Shown: one piece after another, positions 1-5,664 of the stretch | Layout of the letters: the number at the start of each line of letters is the position of its first letter | How positions within the stretch are numbered: position 1 is the first letter of the stretch | Source of the DNA: Alphaproteobacteria bacterium | Lineage (GTDB): Bacteria; Pseudomonadota; Alphaproteobacteria; Rhizobiales; Aestuariivirgaceae | DNA length: 5,664 nt | NCBI GenBank assembly: GCA_024639035.1 | Contig: JAHEJE010000195.1 | Span: 1-5,664, forward strand | Direction of reading: 5' to 3' | Translations under genes and position numbers: made by a program | Notes under the pieces: generated by a model | Databases searched by the model: none | The model's input: only the letters and a program-made list of their open reading frames with translations | What the model was told of the DNA's origin: nothing

Positions 1-593
1 GCAATGTTGGTGCCGCTTCCGGGCTCGCTCAGCGTCACGGCGCCGCCGTTCGTCGTCACCGTCACCTGACCCTCGATCAGCAGTACGCCGTAGGCGCCAT
101 CGATCGGCCCGGCCCACATATCGGTGCCGCGCACCGCCAGGGCACCAACCGGAGTGACGATCTTGACGTTGTTGCCCTCGGGTTTGTTGATGGCGCCCGA
201 CACCAGCTTGAATGCGCCGACTGCGAGAAGCTGCAGGGAATTCTTCTGATCCGGGGCCTGGAAAACGTAGTCGTCGACCTTCAGGCTGGCATCGGCGCCC
301 ATGGTCAACACAGTGCCGTCGGCGAATGTCACTTCCAGACGGCTGTCGGCGCCGGTTGCCAGCTGGTCCGACACCTGGATCGGCGCCGCGACTTTCAGGT
401 TGCGCACGTCGCCGTCGTTGATCGCCGTCGCCTGGCCTTTGACATTCGATGCGCTGCCGATGCGATCCTGCGCCGCAGCGGATTGCGGCATGACAATTGC
501 CAGCGCCAAAGCAAGCGCTGCAAGCACACCGCATGAGACGATGCGACGGCGCATCGGCACGCGCGGTTGGCCGACTTCCGGGTCTGTTGTCAT
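1..593 (-). CDS. Exported FecR-domain protein, 3' end cut off by the window
   Basis: The first 197 codons are visible and the gene runs off the left edge. Residues 1-41 form a signal peptide: basic MRRR at 14-17, a hydrophobic Ala/Leu core at about 22-35, and a likely cleavage after the AAA at 39-41. The mature part matches the FecR fold (PF04773). It has a VSDQLATGADSRLEV segment at 74-88, then FADGTVLTMG at 90-99, and later VKIVTPVGALAVRGT at 143-157. Classic FecR proteins are inner-membrane anti-sigma regulators with a cytoplasmic N-terminus. This one has no such region and no ECF sigma gene is visible beside it, so it belongs to the exported FecR-domain group whose role is mostly unknown. 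The ATG overlaps the stop of the upstream cytochrome gene by one base (TGATG) and has a GAGG ribosome site 7 bases upstream, so the two are probably translationally coupled. The missing C-terminus could carry other domains. Confidence 0.88.
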   Translation of the reverse strand, partial: MTTDPEVGQPRVPMRRRIVSCGVLAALALALAIVMPQSAAAQDRIGSASNVKGQATAINDGDVRNLKVAAPIQVSDQLATGADSRLEVTFADGTVLTMGADASLKVDDYVFQAPDQKNSLQLLAVGAFKLVSGAINKPEGNNVKIVTPVGALAVRGTDMWAGPIDGAYGVLLIEGQVTVTTNGGAVTLSEPGSGTNI

Positions 594-2938
594 CAGCGAA
601 CCTCGAACTTGATCGCCGTGCGCGCCACGCCGGTGCGCTTGGCGATCTTTTCTACCGCTGCAAGAGTAACGTTGGATTTTGCCTTTTCCTTGGCCTTGGC
701 AGCTTCAACGACAATCGCGCGGGTGGCGTACTTCTCGTAGTTGCCGAGATCGGTGAACGCCTTGTTGGTAAAGTCGTGAGCGATCTGGGTTTTCTTGTCG
801 TTGGGCGTGCACAGGGCGATGACCTTTTCGGTGCCGGCATCCTTGAGGCGGAACTGGAATGGTGCCTCGCTGCCCGGAAACTCGAAGGCCTTGCCGGCCT
901 TGAGCAGGCTCTCCTGCTGGTATTTGTTCGGGTAGATGACGGTGCCGGTTCCCTTGCTGTCGATGTTGATCAGGGTGAGGTGGCAGTCGGCGTCCGAGGT
1001 GACAGTGAATACTGCAAGATCGTTGACCTTGTAAGCCGACTGGCTGGCAAGCAGGCTGAGCGCCTTGTCGCCCTCGACCTTGTTGTCTCCGGTGCCGACC
1101 TTGGCGACTTTTGCGGTCTCAGGGGTCGCCGCGGCAATTGCAACCGGCTCCTCGTCGGTAAACCTGGTCACCAGCGAGGCGAAGGTGCCTTCAAGGTTGT
1201 CACGCGGCACATAACCCTGTTGCTCCAGGCGGCGCACCAGGGTGCGGGCATCGCCGCCGACGTCGAGCGAGGCCTTGAGGAGATCGTCCGGCCTGACGCC
1301 GAATTCGGCTGCGACCTGGCGCATGTCGAGATGCTTCTCGTAATGGTTCGACAGGGCGCTGATCATTTCGATGCCGCCGAGCTTCAGCGACGGGTCAAGG
1401 CCGGCACGGCCCATCGCGCTCTGGAAGCGTTCGGTGTCTCCTTTGAGGATCTTGTCCATTTCGTCGTGGGTCGGATAAAGCGCTTCGACCGTCTCGCGGA
1501 CCTGCTTTGAGAAATTGCGATCATCGACGATGTGACCGCGAATGTCGTCCTTGGCGAGACGGATGCCCTGGTCGTGGCAGCCGAAACAGGAAATACCGTT
1601 GGTGACGGCGAGATCCTTGCGGTCGACGTCACGGACGATTTCCGTTGGCCCCTTGTCGAGGCGCTGACCGTCGGCGGCGTTGAGGTAGTAGCCGTTGAGG
1701 CCGTTGGGCAGCGAGAAGATGGTTTCGCCGCCATCGTGCTTGAACGGATTGTCGCCGTTCGGTCCGAGCGGATGCTCAAACAGGCTTTGGTCGCCCTTGT
1801 TGCCGGCAAAGTCGTAGGAGGTCCAGAAATAGCCGGTGGAGATGCTGTGGCGCTCGATCAGGCGGTTGTTCTGGCTGACAAACGAGCGCTGGAACCCGGC
1901 GCGCTTGGCGAGGAAGTTGCTGATATTGGCGTCAACATCGACGTTCAGCGAACTGGTCAGGCCGCCGAAGCTGTCGGGCAGTTTCAAGAGATCGTGGTAC
2001 ACCGGCGGGCGCGATGCGGTGAACGCAAGCCAGTCGCCGCGCAGGTAGGGTACGCTGGTGCCGATGCGCGAAACCACGAAGTCGAAGCGGTCGCTGTCGG
2101 GCTTGGTGGCATAGGGATAAGCAGCGGCCAGGCGCTCCCAGTTGTCCGTCGTCCAATTGAGATCGTCGAGGTTGAACCTGATCATCGTACCGGCATCGTC
2201 GACCTTGGTTTCCGACAATTCGAGAAGATCGGAGTTCGTGCTCAGGCTGTTGAGCAGCTTGACCACGGCCTGGCGGTAGACCTTCATGTCGTCGCCATCG
2301 AGGCAGGCGTTGGCCAGGTGGGTGAGGGTGATATAGCGGGTGTTCTTGACCCGATGATCGGGCAGCCGGTCGAGGTCCTCGGACATCATGCGGATCATGG
2401 CCTGGTTGTCGGCGAACTCGCGTCCGGCGCAGGCGGCGTCAGCGGTCTGCTTCAGGCTGGTGATCCAGTTGCGGATGGCGGCAACCTCGTCGTCGGTCGG
2501 TGTCGGGGCAAAGATGTTGCTGCCATCCTTGATGTCATAGGGCATGTTGCCGCTGGCGATCTGTTTCACCAACTCGGAATTGTCCGGATTGCCGGGCACG
2601 ACATAACCGGGATTCTTGGCAACGGCAGGCAGGTTCAGAACGTCTCCGAAGCCGGAGGCCGGCTTGTTGCGGCCTTCAAGACGGCCTTCCTGATGGCAGC
2701 GGGCGCAATGCTTGTCGAGGGCGGCAACGGCGGCCTTTTCGACATCGTTGGCCGGTGCGGGCAGGGCGGCCAGAATCTTGGCGCTGTCCGGCGGAGCGGG
2801 ATTGCTGGCGTCGGCCTCGTTCGGCTTTGCCGATTGGGCGTTGGCGCCGGAGCCGGCAAACGCGGTGACCAGAACGCCGATTGCGGCGAACAGTGTCGAA
2901 ATCATGCGCGTTCTGGTTGGAAAATCGGCTGGTCGCAT
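593..2938 (-). CDS. Exported diheme c-type cytochrome with C-terminal DUF4384 domain
   Basis: This 781-residue protein starts with a signal peptide: basic n-region to R11, hydrophobic core at about 13-30, likely cleavage after ANA at 32-34. An N-terminal cytochrome c domain (about 62-165) holds the heme motif CARCH at 78-82, and M132 in GNMPY is the probable axial Met. A long middle region (about 190-470) contains blocks such as ASRPPVYHDLL (308-318), NNRLIERHS (357-365) and HDGGETIFSLPNGL (401-414), then a second heme motif CFGCH at 451-455. From memory, these blocks recur in large cytochrome-like proteins of planctomycetes and other bacteria. I could not verify this by search. Residues about 622-712 match DUF4384 (ALSLLASQSAYKVNDLAVF, then LTLINIDSKGTGTVIYPN), and a Lys/Ala-rich tail ends the protein. 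The start has a GGAG site 8 bases upstream. The gene leads an operon with the FecR gene and is divergent from the caspase gene. Covalent heme attachment implies a periplasmic location. The substrate or ligand is unknown. Confidence 0.9.
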   Translation of the reverse strand: MRPADFPTRTRMISTLFAAIGVLVTAFAGSGANAQSAKPNEADASNPAPPDSAKILAALPAPANDVEKAAVAALDKHCARCHQEGRLEGRNKPASGFGDVLNLPAVAKNPGYVVPGNPDNSELVKQIASGNMPYDIKDGSNIFAPTPTDDEVAAIRNWITSLKQTADAACAGREFADNQAMIRMMSEDLDRLPDHRVKNTRYITLTHLANACLDGDDMKVYRQAVVKLLNSLSTNSDLLELSETKVDDAGTMIRFNLDDLNWTTDNWERLAAAYPYATKPDSDRFDFVVSRIGTSVPYLRGDWLAFTASRPPVYHDLLKLPDSFGGLTSSLNVDVDANISNFLAKRAGFQRSFVSQNNRLIERHSISTGYFWTSYDFAGNKGDQSLFEHPLGPNGDNPFKHDGGETIFSLPNGLNGYYLNAADGQRLDKGPTEIVRDVDRKDLAVTNGISCFGCHDQGIRLAKDDIRGHIVDDRNFSKQVRETVEALYPTHDEMDKILKGDTERFQSAMGRAGLDPSLKLGGIEMISALSNHYEKHLDMRQVAAEFGVRPDDLLKASLDVGGDARTLVRRLEQQGYVPRDNLEGTFASLVTRFTDEEPVAIAAATPETAKVAKVGTGDNKVEGDKALSLLASQSAYKVNDLAVFTVTSDADCHLTLINIDSKGTGTVIYPNKYQQESLLKAGKAFEFPGSEAPFQFRLKDAGTEKVIALCTPNDKKTQIAHDFTNKAFTDLGNYEKYATRAIVVEAAKAKEKAKSNVTLAAVEKIAKRTGVARTAIKFEVR
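601..604 (-). promoter_or_regulatory. Ribosome binding site of the FecR gene, inside the cytochrome gene
   Basis: GAGG on the minus strand lies 7 bases before the ATG at 593, within the last codons of the cytochrome/DUF4384 gene. Together with the TGATG stop/start overlap it supports this start and suggests coupled translation. Confidence 0.65.
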
Positions 2939-2946
2939 TGTTCTGT

Positions 2947-2950
2947 CTCC
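2947..2950 (-). promoter_or_regulatory. Ribosome binding site of the cytochrome/DUF4384 gene
   Basis: GGAG on the minus strand sits 8 bases before the ATG at 2938. It favours this start over the internal Met at codon 12, which would shorten the basic n-region of the signal peptide. An ATG at 2952 is out of frame. Confidence 0.7.
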
Positions 2951-2990
2951 ATGCCGTCTTTGCGGCGGTTGTTTGTCCGATCAGGCGACA

Positions 2991-3020
2991 AATGTAGACG
3001 AAAATGCGATTTAGGAGTAA
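2991..3020 (-). promoter_or_regulatory. Possible sigma-70-type promoter for the cytochrome/FecR operon
   Basis: On the minus strand TTACTC (3020-3015) and TACATT (2996-2991) are separated by 18 bases. Each matches four of six consensus positions. Transcription would begin around 2984, giving a leader of about 45 bases before the GGAG-preceded ATG. The match is weak and chance is possible in AT-rich sequence. Confidence 0.25.
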
Positions 3021-3057
3021 GTTAAATTCCGTTTAGTCAAATTTTTTCCATCCCTGA

Positions 3058-4701
3058 ATGAACTGGGTTAGCCAGAAAATGCGCAGAATTCCGGAGTTTT
3101 TCTCAAGATCGATGGCGGCGGTGCTGCTTGCGGTGTTTGCCCTTGCCGGCTCTCTGGACGTGTCGCAGGGGCATGCTGCGGAACGGGTTGCGCTGGTGAT
3201 CGGCAATTCAGCCTACAAGAACACCGGAGTTCTGAAGAACCCGCGAAACGATGCCGAGGGGGTGTCGGATGCCCTGACGAACATGGGCTTTCTAGTCATC
3301 AAGGGACTGGACGTCGATCAGTTCAATTTCAGGACGCTGGTGAGGGCGTTCGCGCGCGAGCTGAAAGATGCCAAGCTGGCGGTTTTCTTTTACGCCGGCC
3401 ACGGGTTGCAGGTGCACAGCAAGAACTTTCTGGTGCCGACGGACGCAGCGTTGAAGGAAGAATCGGATCTGGACTTCGAAGCGATTGACCTGAACTTCAT
3501 CATGCAACAGATGGAACGCGGCGAGCGCACGAACATCGTGCTGCTTGATGCCTGCCGCGACAATCCGCTGGCGCGCAACCTGTCGCGCAACATGGGTACA
3601 CGGTCGGCAGTCATCGGCCGCGGCCTGGCCAGGGTCGAGACCGGCGTCGGCACGTTTGTCGGCTTTGCCACCCAGCCGGGCAATGTGGCGCTGGACGGCG
3701 AATTCGACAACAGCCCGTTTACCACCGCGCTGCTGAAGCACATCAAGAAGCCGGGGCTCGACATCGGCGTGCTGATGCGCCGGGTCCGCGAGGATGTGAT
3801 CAGCCTGACCGACGGCAAGCAGGTGCCATGGTCGAACTCGTCGCTGGTCGGTGAGGATATCGTGCTCAATGCCGATAACCGGCAGATCGTCGTGGAGCCA
3901 AAAGGGCAAGAGCAGAGCACCGCGAAAGCCGCCGGAACGCCGGCACCGGCAGCCGGTTCCGACCAGAAATACAGCGGCGCAGCCGCCAACACGGCGATCG
4001 AGCTGGCGTTTTGGAATTCGGTAAAGGACTCCAAGAACCCGGCATTGATCAATGCCTATCTCGATCAATATCCAAACGGCATCTTTTCCGATCTGGCCAA
4101 AGTGATCCTCAAGGCCAACGGCGGCGACGCGATCGATGCTCCGAAGACGGAGGCCACGGCCAAGGCGGAACCGCAGAAGCTGGCCTCGGTCGACGGCGAG
4201 TATTCAGCCAATCCGGTTCCCGAGACCAAGCCAGGAGCCGACTACTCGTTGAGTGCTGCGCTGCAGGGTGAACTCAACCGGCTCGGCTGCTCGGCCGGCG
4301 GCGCGGACGGCATCTGGGGCCGCAAGAGTCGGTCTGCATTGCAGCGTTATTCCAAGTATGCCGGCCTCAGCATCGATGAATTCGAGCCGACGAGCAGCCT
4401 TCTGGAGCAAATGCGTTCGCAAAAGTCACGGGTCTGCCCGCTGGTTTGCGGTGCCCGCTACAATTTGTCGGGCGGACGTTGTGTCCTGAAGTCCTGCAAG
4501 AGGGGTTATCTGCTGACCAAACGGGGTCATTGCGTCGCCAAGATCTATAAAAAGAAGCCCGTCGTGCGCAAGCAACCGACGCGCAAGAAACGCTACAAGG
4601 CACCGCGCAAGAAGCACCGTGCGCCGGCGCCTCCGCCGCCAGCAAGCACCAAGCCGTGGGAAGACGAGATGGACAACTGTCCACAGTGCCTGACGCTGTG
4701 A
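3058..4701 (+). CDS. Exported caspase-family (peptidase C14) protein with peptidoglycan-binding-like and Cys-rich C-terminal regions
   Basis: This 547-residue protein begins with a signal peptide (hydrophobic core about 20-31, likely cleavage near QGHA, 38-40). A p20-like caspase domain follows at about 43-270: RVALVIGNSAY at 43-53, the catalytic His in YAGHG (H115), the catalytic Cys in DACRD (C166), and the conserved NSPFT at 218-222. Both catalytic residues are intact, so it is probably an active cysteine protease. Bacterial relatives usually cut after Arg or Lys, which is family knowledge. After an Ala/Pro linker comes an AFWNSVKDS...YLDQYPNGIF segment (317-343), then a peptidoglycan-binding-like motif (399-436, with LQGELNRLG and DGIWG). 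Two copies of a Cys-Gly-rich unit (464-495), a basic/proline tail (498-528) and a terminal CPQC follow. An in-frame TGA directly precedes the ATG at 3058, so the start cannot lie upstream. No clear ribosome site precedes it, and Met8 (3079) or Met19 (3112) are alternatives. The gene is divergent from the cytochrome operon. Confidence 0.92.
   Translation: MNWVSQKMRRIPEFFSRSMAAVLLAVFALAGSLDVSQGHAAERVALVIGNSAYKNTGVLKNPRNDAEGVSDALTNMGFLVIKGLDVDQFNFRTLVRAFARELKDAKLAVFFYAGHGLQVHSKNFLVPTDAALKEESDLDFEAIDLNFIMQQMERGERTNIVLLDACRDNPLARNLSRNMGTRSAVIGRGLARVETGVGTFVGFATQPGNVALDGEFDNSPFTTALLKHIKKPGLDIGVLMRRVREDVISLTDGKQVPWSNSSLVGEDIVLNADNRQIVVEPKGQEQSTAKAAGTPAPAAGSDQKYSGAAANTAIELAFWNSVKDSKNPALINAYLDQYPNGIFSDLAKVILKANGGDAIDAPKTEATAKAEPQKLASVDGEYSANPVPETKPGADYSLSAALQGELNRLGCSAGGADGIWGRKSRSALQRYSKYAGLSIDEFEPTSSLLEQMRSQKSRVCPLVCGARYNLSGGRCVLKSCKRGYLLTKRGHCVAKIYKKKPVVRKQPTRKKRYKAPRKKHRAPAPPPPASTKPWEDEMDNCPQCLTL
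4447..4542 (+). repeat. Two tandem copies of a Cys-rich protein unit within the caspase gene
   Basis: Residues 464-479 and 480-495 of the caspase protein align as two 16-residue units. Both start with Cys, have an aromatic residue then Leu (YNL and YLL), then a basic Gly-rich turn and a CV pair followed by a Lys (GGRCVLK and RGHCVAK). The repeat is seen in the protein but is diverged at the DNA level. C460 and C464 just before it, plus C475, C480 and C492, give an even set of cysteines that could form disulfides in the periplasm. That is inference. Confidence 0.6.
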
Positions 4702-4706
4702 CCGGC

Positions 4707-4721
4707 GGTGCTCTGCGCACC
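4707..4721 (+). terminator. Short hairpin just after the caspase stop codon, weak terminator candidate
   Basis: GGTGC (4707-4711) and GCACC (4717-4721) can pair around a 5-base loop, 5 bases past the stop. There is no T tract afterwards, so it does not fit a standard intrinsic terminator. It may act only as an RNA 3' structure, or be chance. Confidence 0.2.
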
Positions 4722-4763
4722 TCCGGGAAATACCCGCATTCTTCCTGATTTCCGAACCACCTC

Positions 4764-4815
4764 TGCGGTGTGCGATTTTGGCCGCCATATCGACATCGTT
4801 GCGGTGTGCCGCCAT
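4764..4815. repeat. Duplicated motif pair upstream of the DHDPS-family gene
   Basis: TGCGGTGTGC occurs exactly at 4764-4773 and 4800-4809, 36 bases apart. GCCGCCAT occurs exactly at 4781-4788 and 4808-4815. In the first block the two motifs are 7 bases apart, and in the second they overlap by two bases. The position, 51-102 bases before the ATG at 4866, fits regulator sites for that gene. No regulator is encoded in view, so this is a candidate only. The rest of the 164-bp gap holds the short hairpin and the ribosome site, and nothing else I could recognise. Confidence 0.35.
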
Positions 4816-4854
4816 TTTCGTTAGGACCAAGGTTGCCCAAGAGTGAGCAAAACC

Positions 4855-4858
4855 GAGG
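4855..4858 (+). promoter_or_regulatory. Ribosome binding site of the DHDPS-family gene
   Basis: GAGG lies 7 bases before the ATG at 4866 and fixes that start. The N-terminus it gives, MTEELFSGVLVPALTPF, is the usual beginning of a DapA-family barrel. Confidence 0.75.
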
Positions 4859-4865
4859 TGGATCA

Positions 4866-5664
4866 ATGACCGAAGAGCTGTTTTCCGGCGTCCTGGTGCC
4901 GGCGCTGACGCCGTTCGACGCCGATCTGGAACCCGATCGCGGACGTTTTTCACGGTTTCTGCAGTATCTGCTGAACCAGGGCGCGGACGGTCTGGCTATT
5001 TTCGGCACCACCAGCGAGGGCAATTCGCTCACCGTGGCCGAGCGCTGCCGGTTGATCGATCATGTCGTGACGGACGGCGTGCCGGCGGCGCGGTTGATGC
5101 CCGGAACGGGAGCCTGTGCGCTTCCCGATGCCGTTGCGTTGACCCGGCATGCGGTGGCGGCCGGGGCGGGGGGCGTGCTGGTGCTGCCACCGTTCTATTA
5201 CAAGAACCAGGGCGATGACGGCTTTTACGGTTATTTCAGCGAGATCATTCAGCGGGTCGGCGATGACCGGCTGAAGCTCTATCTCTACCACTTCCCGCAG
5301 ATGTCGGCGGCGCCGGTGTCGATGGCGCTGATCGAACGGTTGCACGGCGCCTATCCGGGCACCGTCGTGGGCCTGAAAGATTCATCGGGCGACTGGGAAC
5401 GGACCAGGCAGATAATCGCCGAATTTCCCGACATGGCGATCTTCCCGTCATCGGAAACGCGCCTGCTCGAAGGCCTGCCGCTTGGCGCGGCGGGCTGCAT
5501 TTCGGCAACCGCAAACGTTCAGGCCGGCGCAATCCGCCGATTGATCGATGCGGTGGGGACGCCTGAGGCGGCGGACCTGCAACGGCAGGTAACGGACTTG
5601 CGCAGCGTGTTCGAGAATTACCCGTGGGTCCCGGCCCTGAAGGCCGCCGTTGCCCGCGACACGA
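4866..5664 (+). CDS. DapA/DHDPS-family Schiff-base aldolase or lyase, 3' end cut off by the window
   Basis: Visible are 266 codons of a protein family usually about 290-310 residues long, so about 30 residues are missing. It is a cytoplasmic class I TIM-barrel enzyme. Family hallmarks are the opening GVLVPALTPF (8-17), the pyruvate-carboxylate loop GTTSEG (47-52), the PPFYY segment (108-112), the catalytic Tyr in LYHFP (Y141), the Schiff-base Lys in GLKDSSGD (K171), and CISATAN (211-217) late in the barrel. In true dihydrodipicolinate synthase an Arg (R138 in the E. coli enzyme) follows the catalytic Tyr by five residues and binds the aspartate semialdehyde carboxylate. Here that position is Met146. 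The lysine-biosynthesis step is therefore unlikely, and a sugar-acid or keto-acid aldolase or dehydratase is more probable, substrate unknown. It lies 164 bp downstream of the caspase gene on the same strand with its own ribosome site. A functional link to that gene is not indicated. Confidence 0.9.
   Translation, partial: MTEELFSGVLVPALTPFDADLEPDRGRFSRFLQYLLNQGADGLAIFGTTSEGNSLTVAERCRLIDHVVTDGVPAARLMPGTGACALPDAVALTRHAVAAGAGGVLVLPPFYYKNQGDDGFYGYFSEIIQRVGDDRLKLYLYHFPQMSAAPVSMALIERLHGAYPGTVVGLKDSSGDWERTRQIIAEFPDMAIFPSSETRLLEGLPLGAAGCISATANVQAGAIRRLIDAVGTPEAADLQRQVTDLRSVFENYPWVPALKAAVARDT

Larger units (their letters stand above)
2939..3057. promoter_or_regulatory. Divergent intergenic region between the cytochrome/FecR operon and the caspase gene
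   Basis: This 119-bp gap must hold the promoters for both directions unless either gene is leaderless or driven from farther away. It is visibly richer in A and T than the flanking genes, most strongly at about 3001-3050. No confident operator palindrome is seen. The shared spacer would allow one regulator to control both transcripts, which is inference. I could not identify a convincing -35/-10 pair towards the caspase gene. An AGGAG at 3013-3017 is too far from any in-frame start to serve that gene: it lies 40 bases before the ATG at 3058, and an in-frame TGA immediately precedes that ATG. Confidence 0.5.

Noticed and set aside
497..1510. Plus-strand open frame of 337 codons opposite the DUF4384 end and the FecR start
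   Set aside because: It shows the same GC-rich shadow pattern, and it spans two well-supported genes on the other strand.
1532..3025. Long plus-strand open frame of 497 codons opposite the cytochrome gene
   Set aside because: It mirrors the codon structure of the minus-strand gene, has a Val/Gly/Ala/Asp-rich composition with no recognisable domain, and the opposite frame has clear motifs, a signal peptide and a ribosome site.
3024..3044. AAATT and AATTT as an inverted repeat in the divergent spacer
   Set aside because: Five-base AT arms 11 bases apart are expected by chance in an AT-rich spacer, with no extended symmetry.
3292..4068. Minus-strand open frames opposite the caspase gene
   Set aside because: They lie opposite the caspase catalytic domain, whose His and Cys motifs identify the real frame. 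No domain is recognised in the shadows.
4678..4692. Terminal CPQCL of the caspase protein as a third heme or metal site
   Set aside because: It has the CxxC spacing but Leu replaces the His of a c-type heme motif. A lone CxxC at the end could be a disulfide or a half metal site and cannot be assigned.
4367..5345. Minus-strand open frames across the caspase end, the gap and the DHDPS-family start
   Set aside because: They cross two supported plus-strand genes, are Arg/Pro-rich, and have no recognisable motif.

Overview
The window looks like a chromosomal piece of a GC-rich alphaproteobacterium, most likely a member of the Hyphomicrobiales (rhizobial group). This rests on base composition, codon use and protein style, including a caspase-like protein carrying the AFWNSVKDS-type segment that I recall from such genomes. 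Every gene seen is protein coding. I saw no RNA genes, insertion sequences, CRISPR arrays or phage genes.

Layout: positions 1-2938 hold two genes on the minus strand. The first transcribed (593-2938) encodes an exported 781-residue protein with two c-type heme motifs (CARCH and CFGCH) and a C-terminal DUF4384 domain. Its stop codon overlaps by one base the start of a second gene (593 down to the window edge), an exported FecR-domain protein cut off by the window. A 119-bp AT-richer gap (2939-3057) separates this pair from a divergent plus-strand gene (3058-4701). That gene encodes an exported caspase-family (C14) protease with intact His/Cys motifs, a peptidoglycan-binding-like segment, a Cys-rich double repeat and a strongly basic, proline-rich tail. 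After a 164-bp gap containing a small repeated motif pair, a plus-strand gene (4866 to the edge) encodes a DapA/DHDPS-family Schiff-base aldolase or lyase. It appears to be an independent metabolic gene.

The most interesting unit is the divergent trio of FecR protein, diheme/DUF4384 protein and caspase. All three carry signal peptides, so they should meet in the periplasm. In other bacteria DUF4384 is found fused directly to caspase-like domains, so its presence here on a cytochrome next to a caspase gene suggests a functional partnership. A workable but unproven hypothesis is an envelope module in which a heme protein senses redox state or a ligand and acts with a cell-wall-associated caspase-like protease. 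The FecR protein would be a co-expressed ligand-binding or scaffold partner. No phenotype can be read from the sequence.
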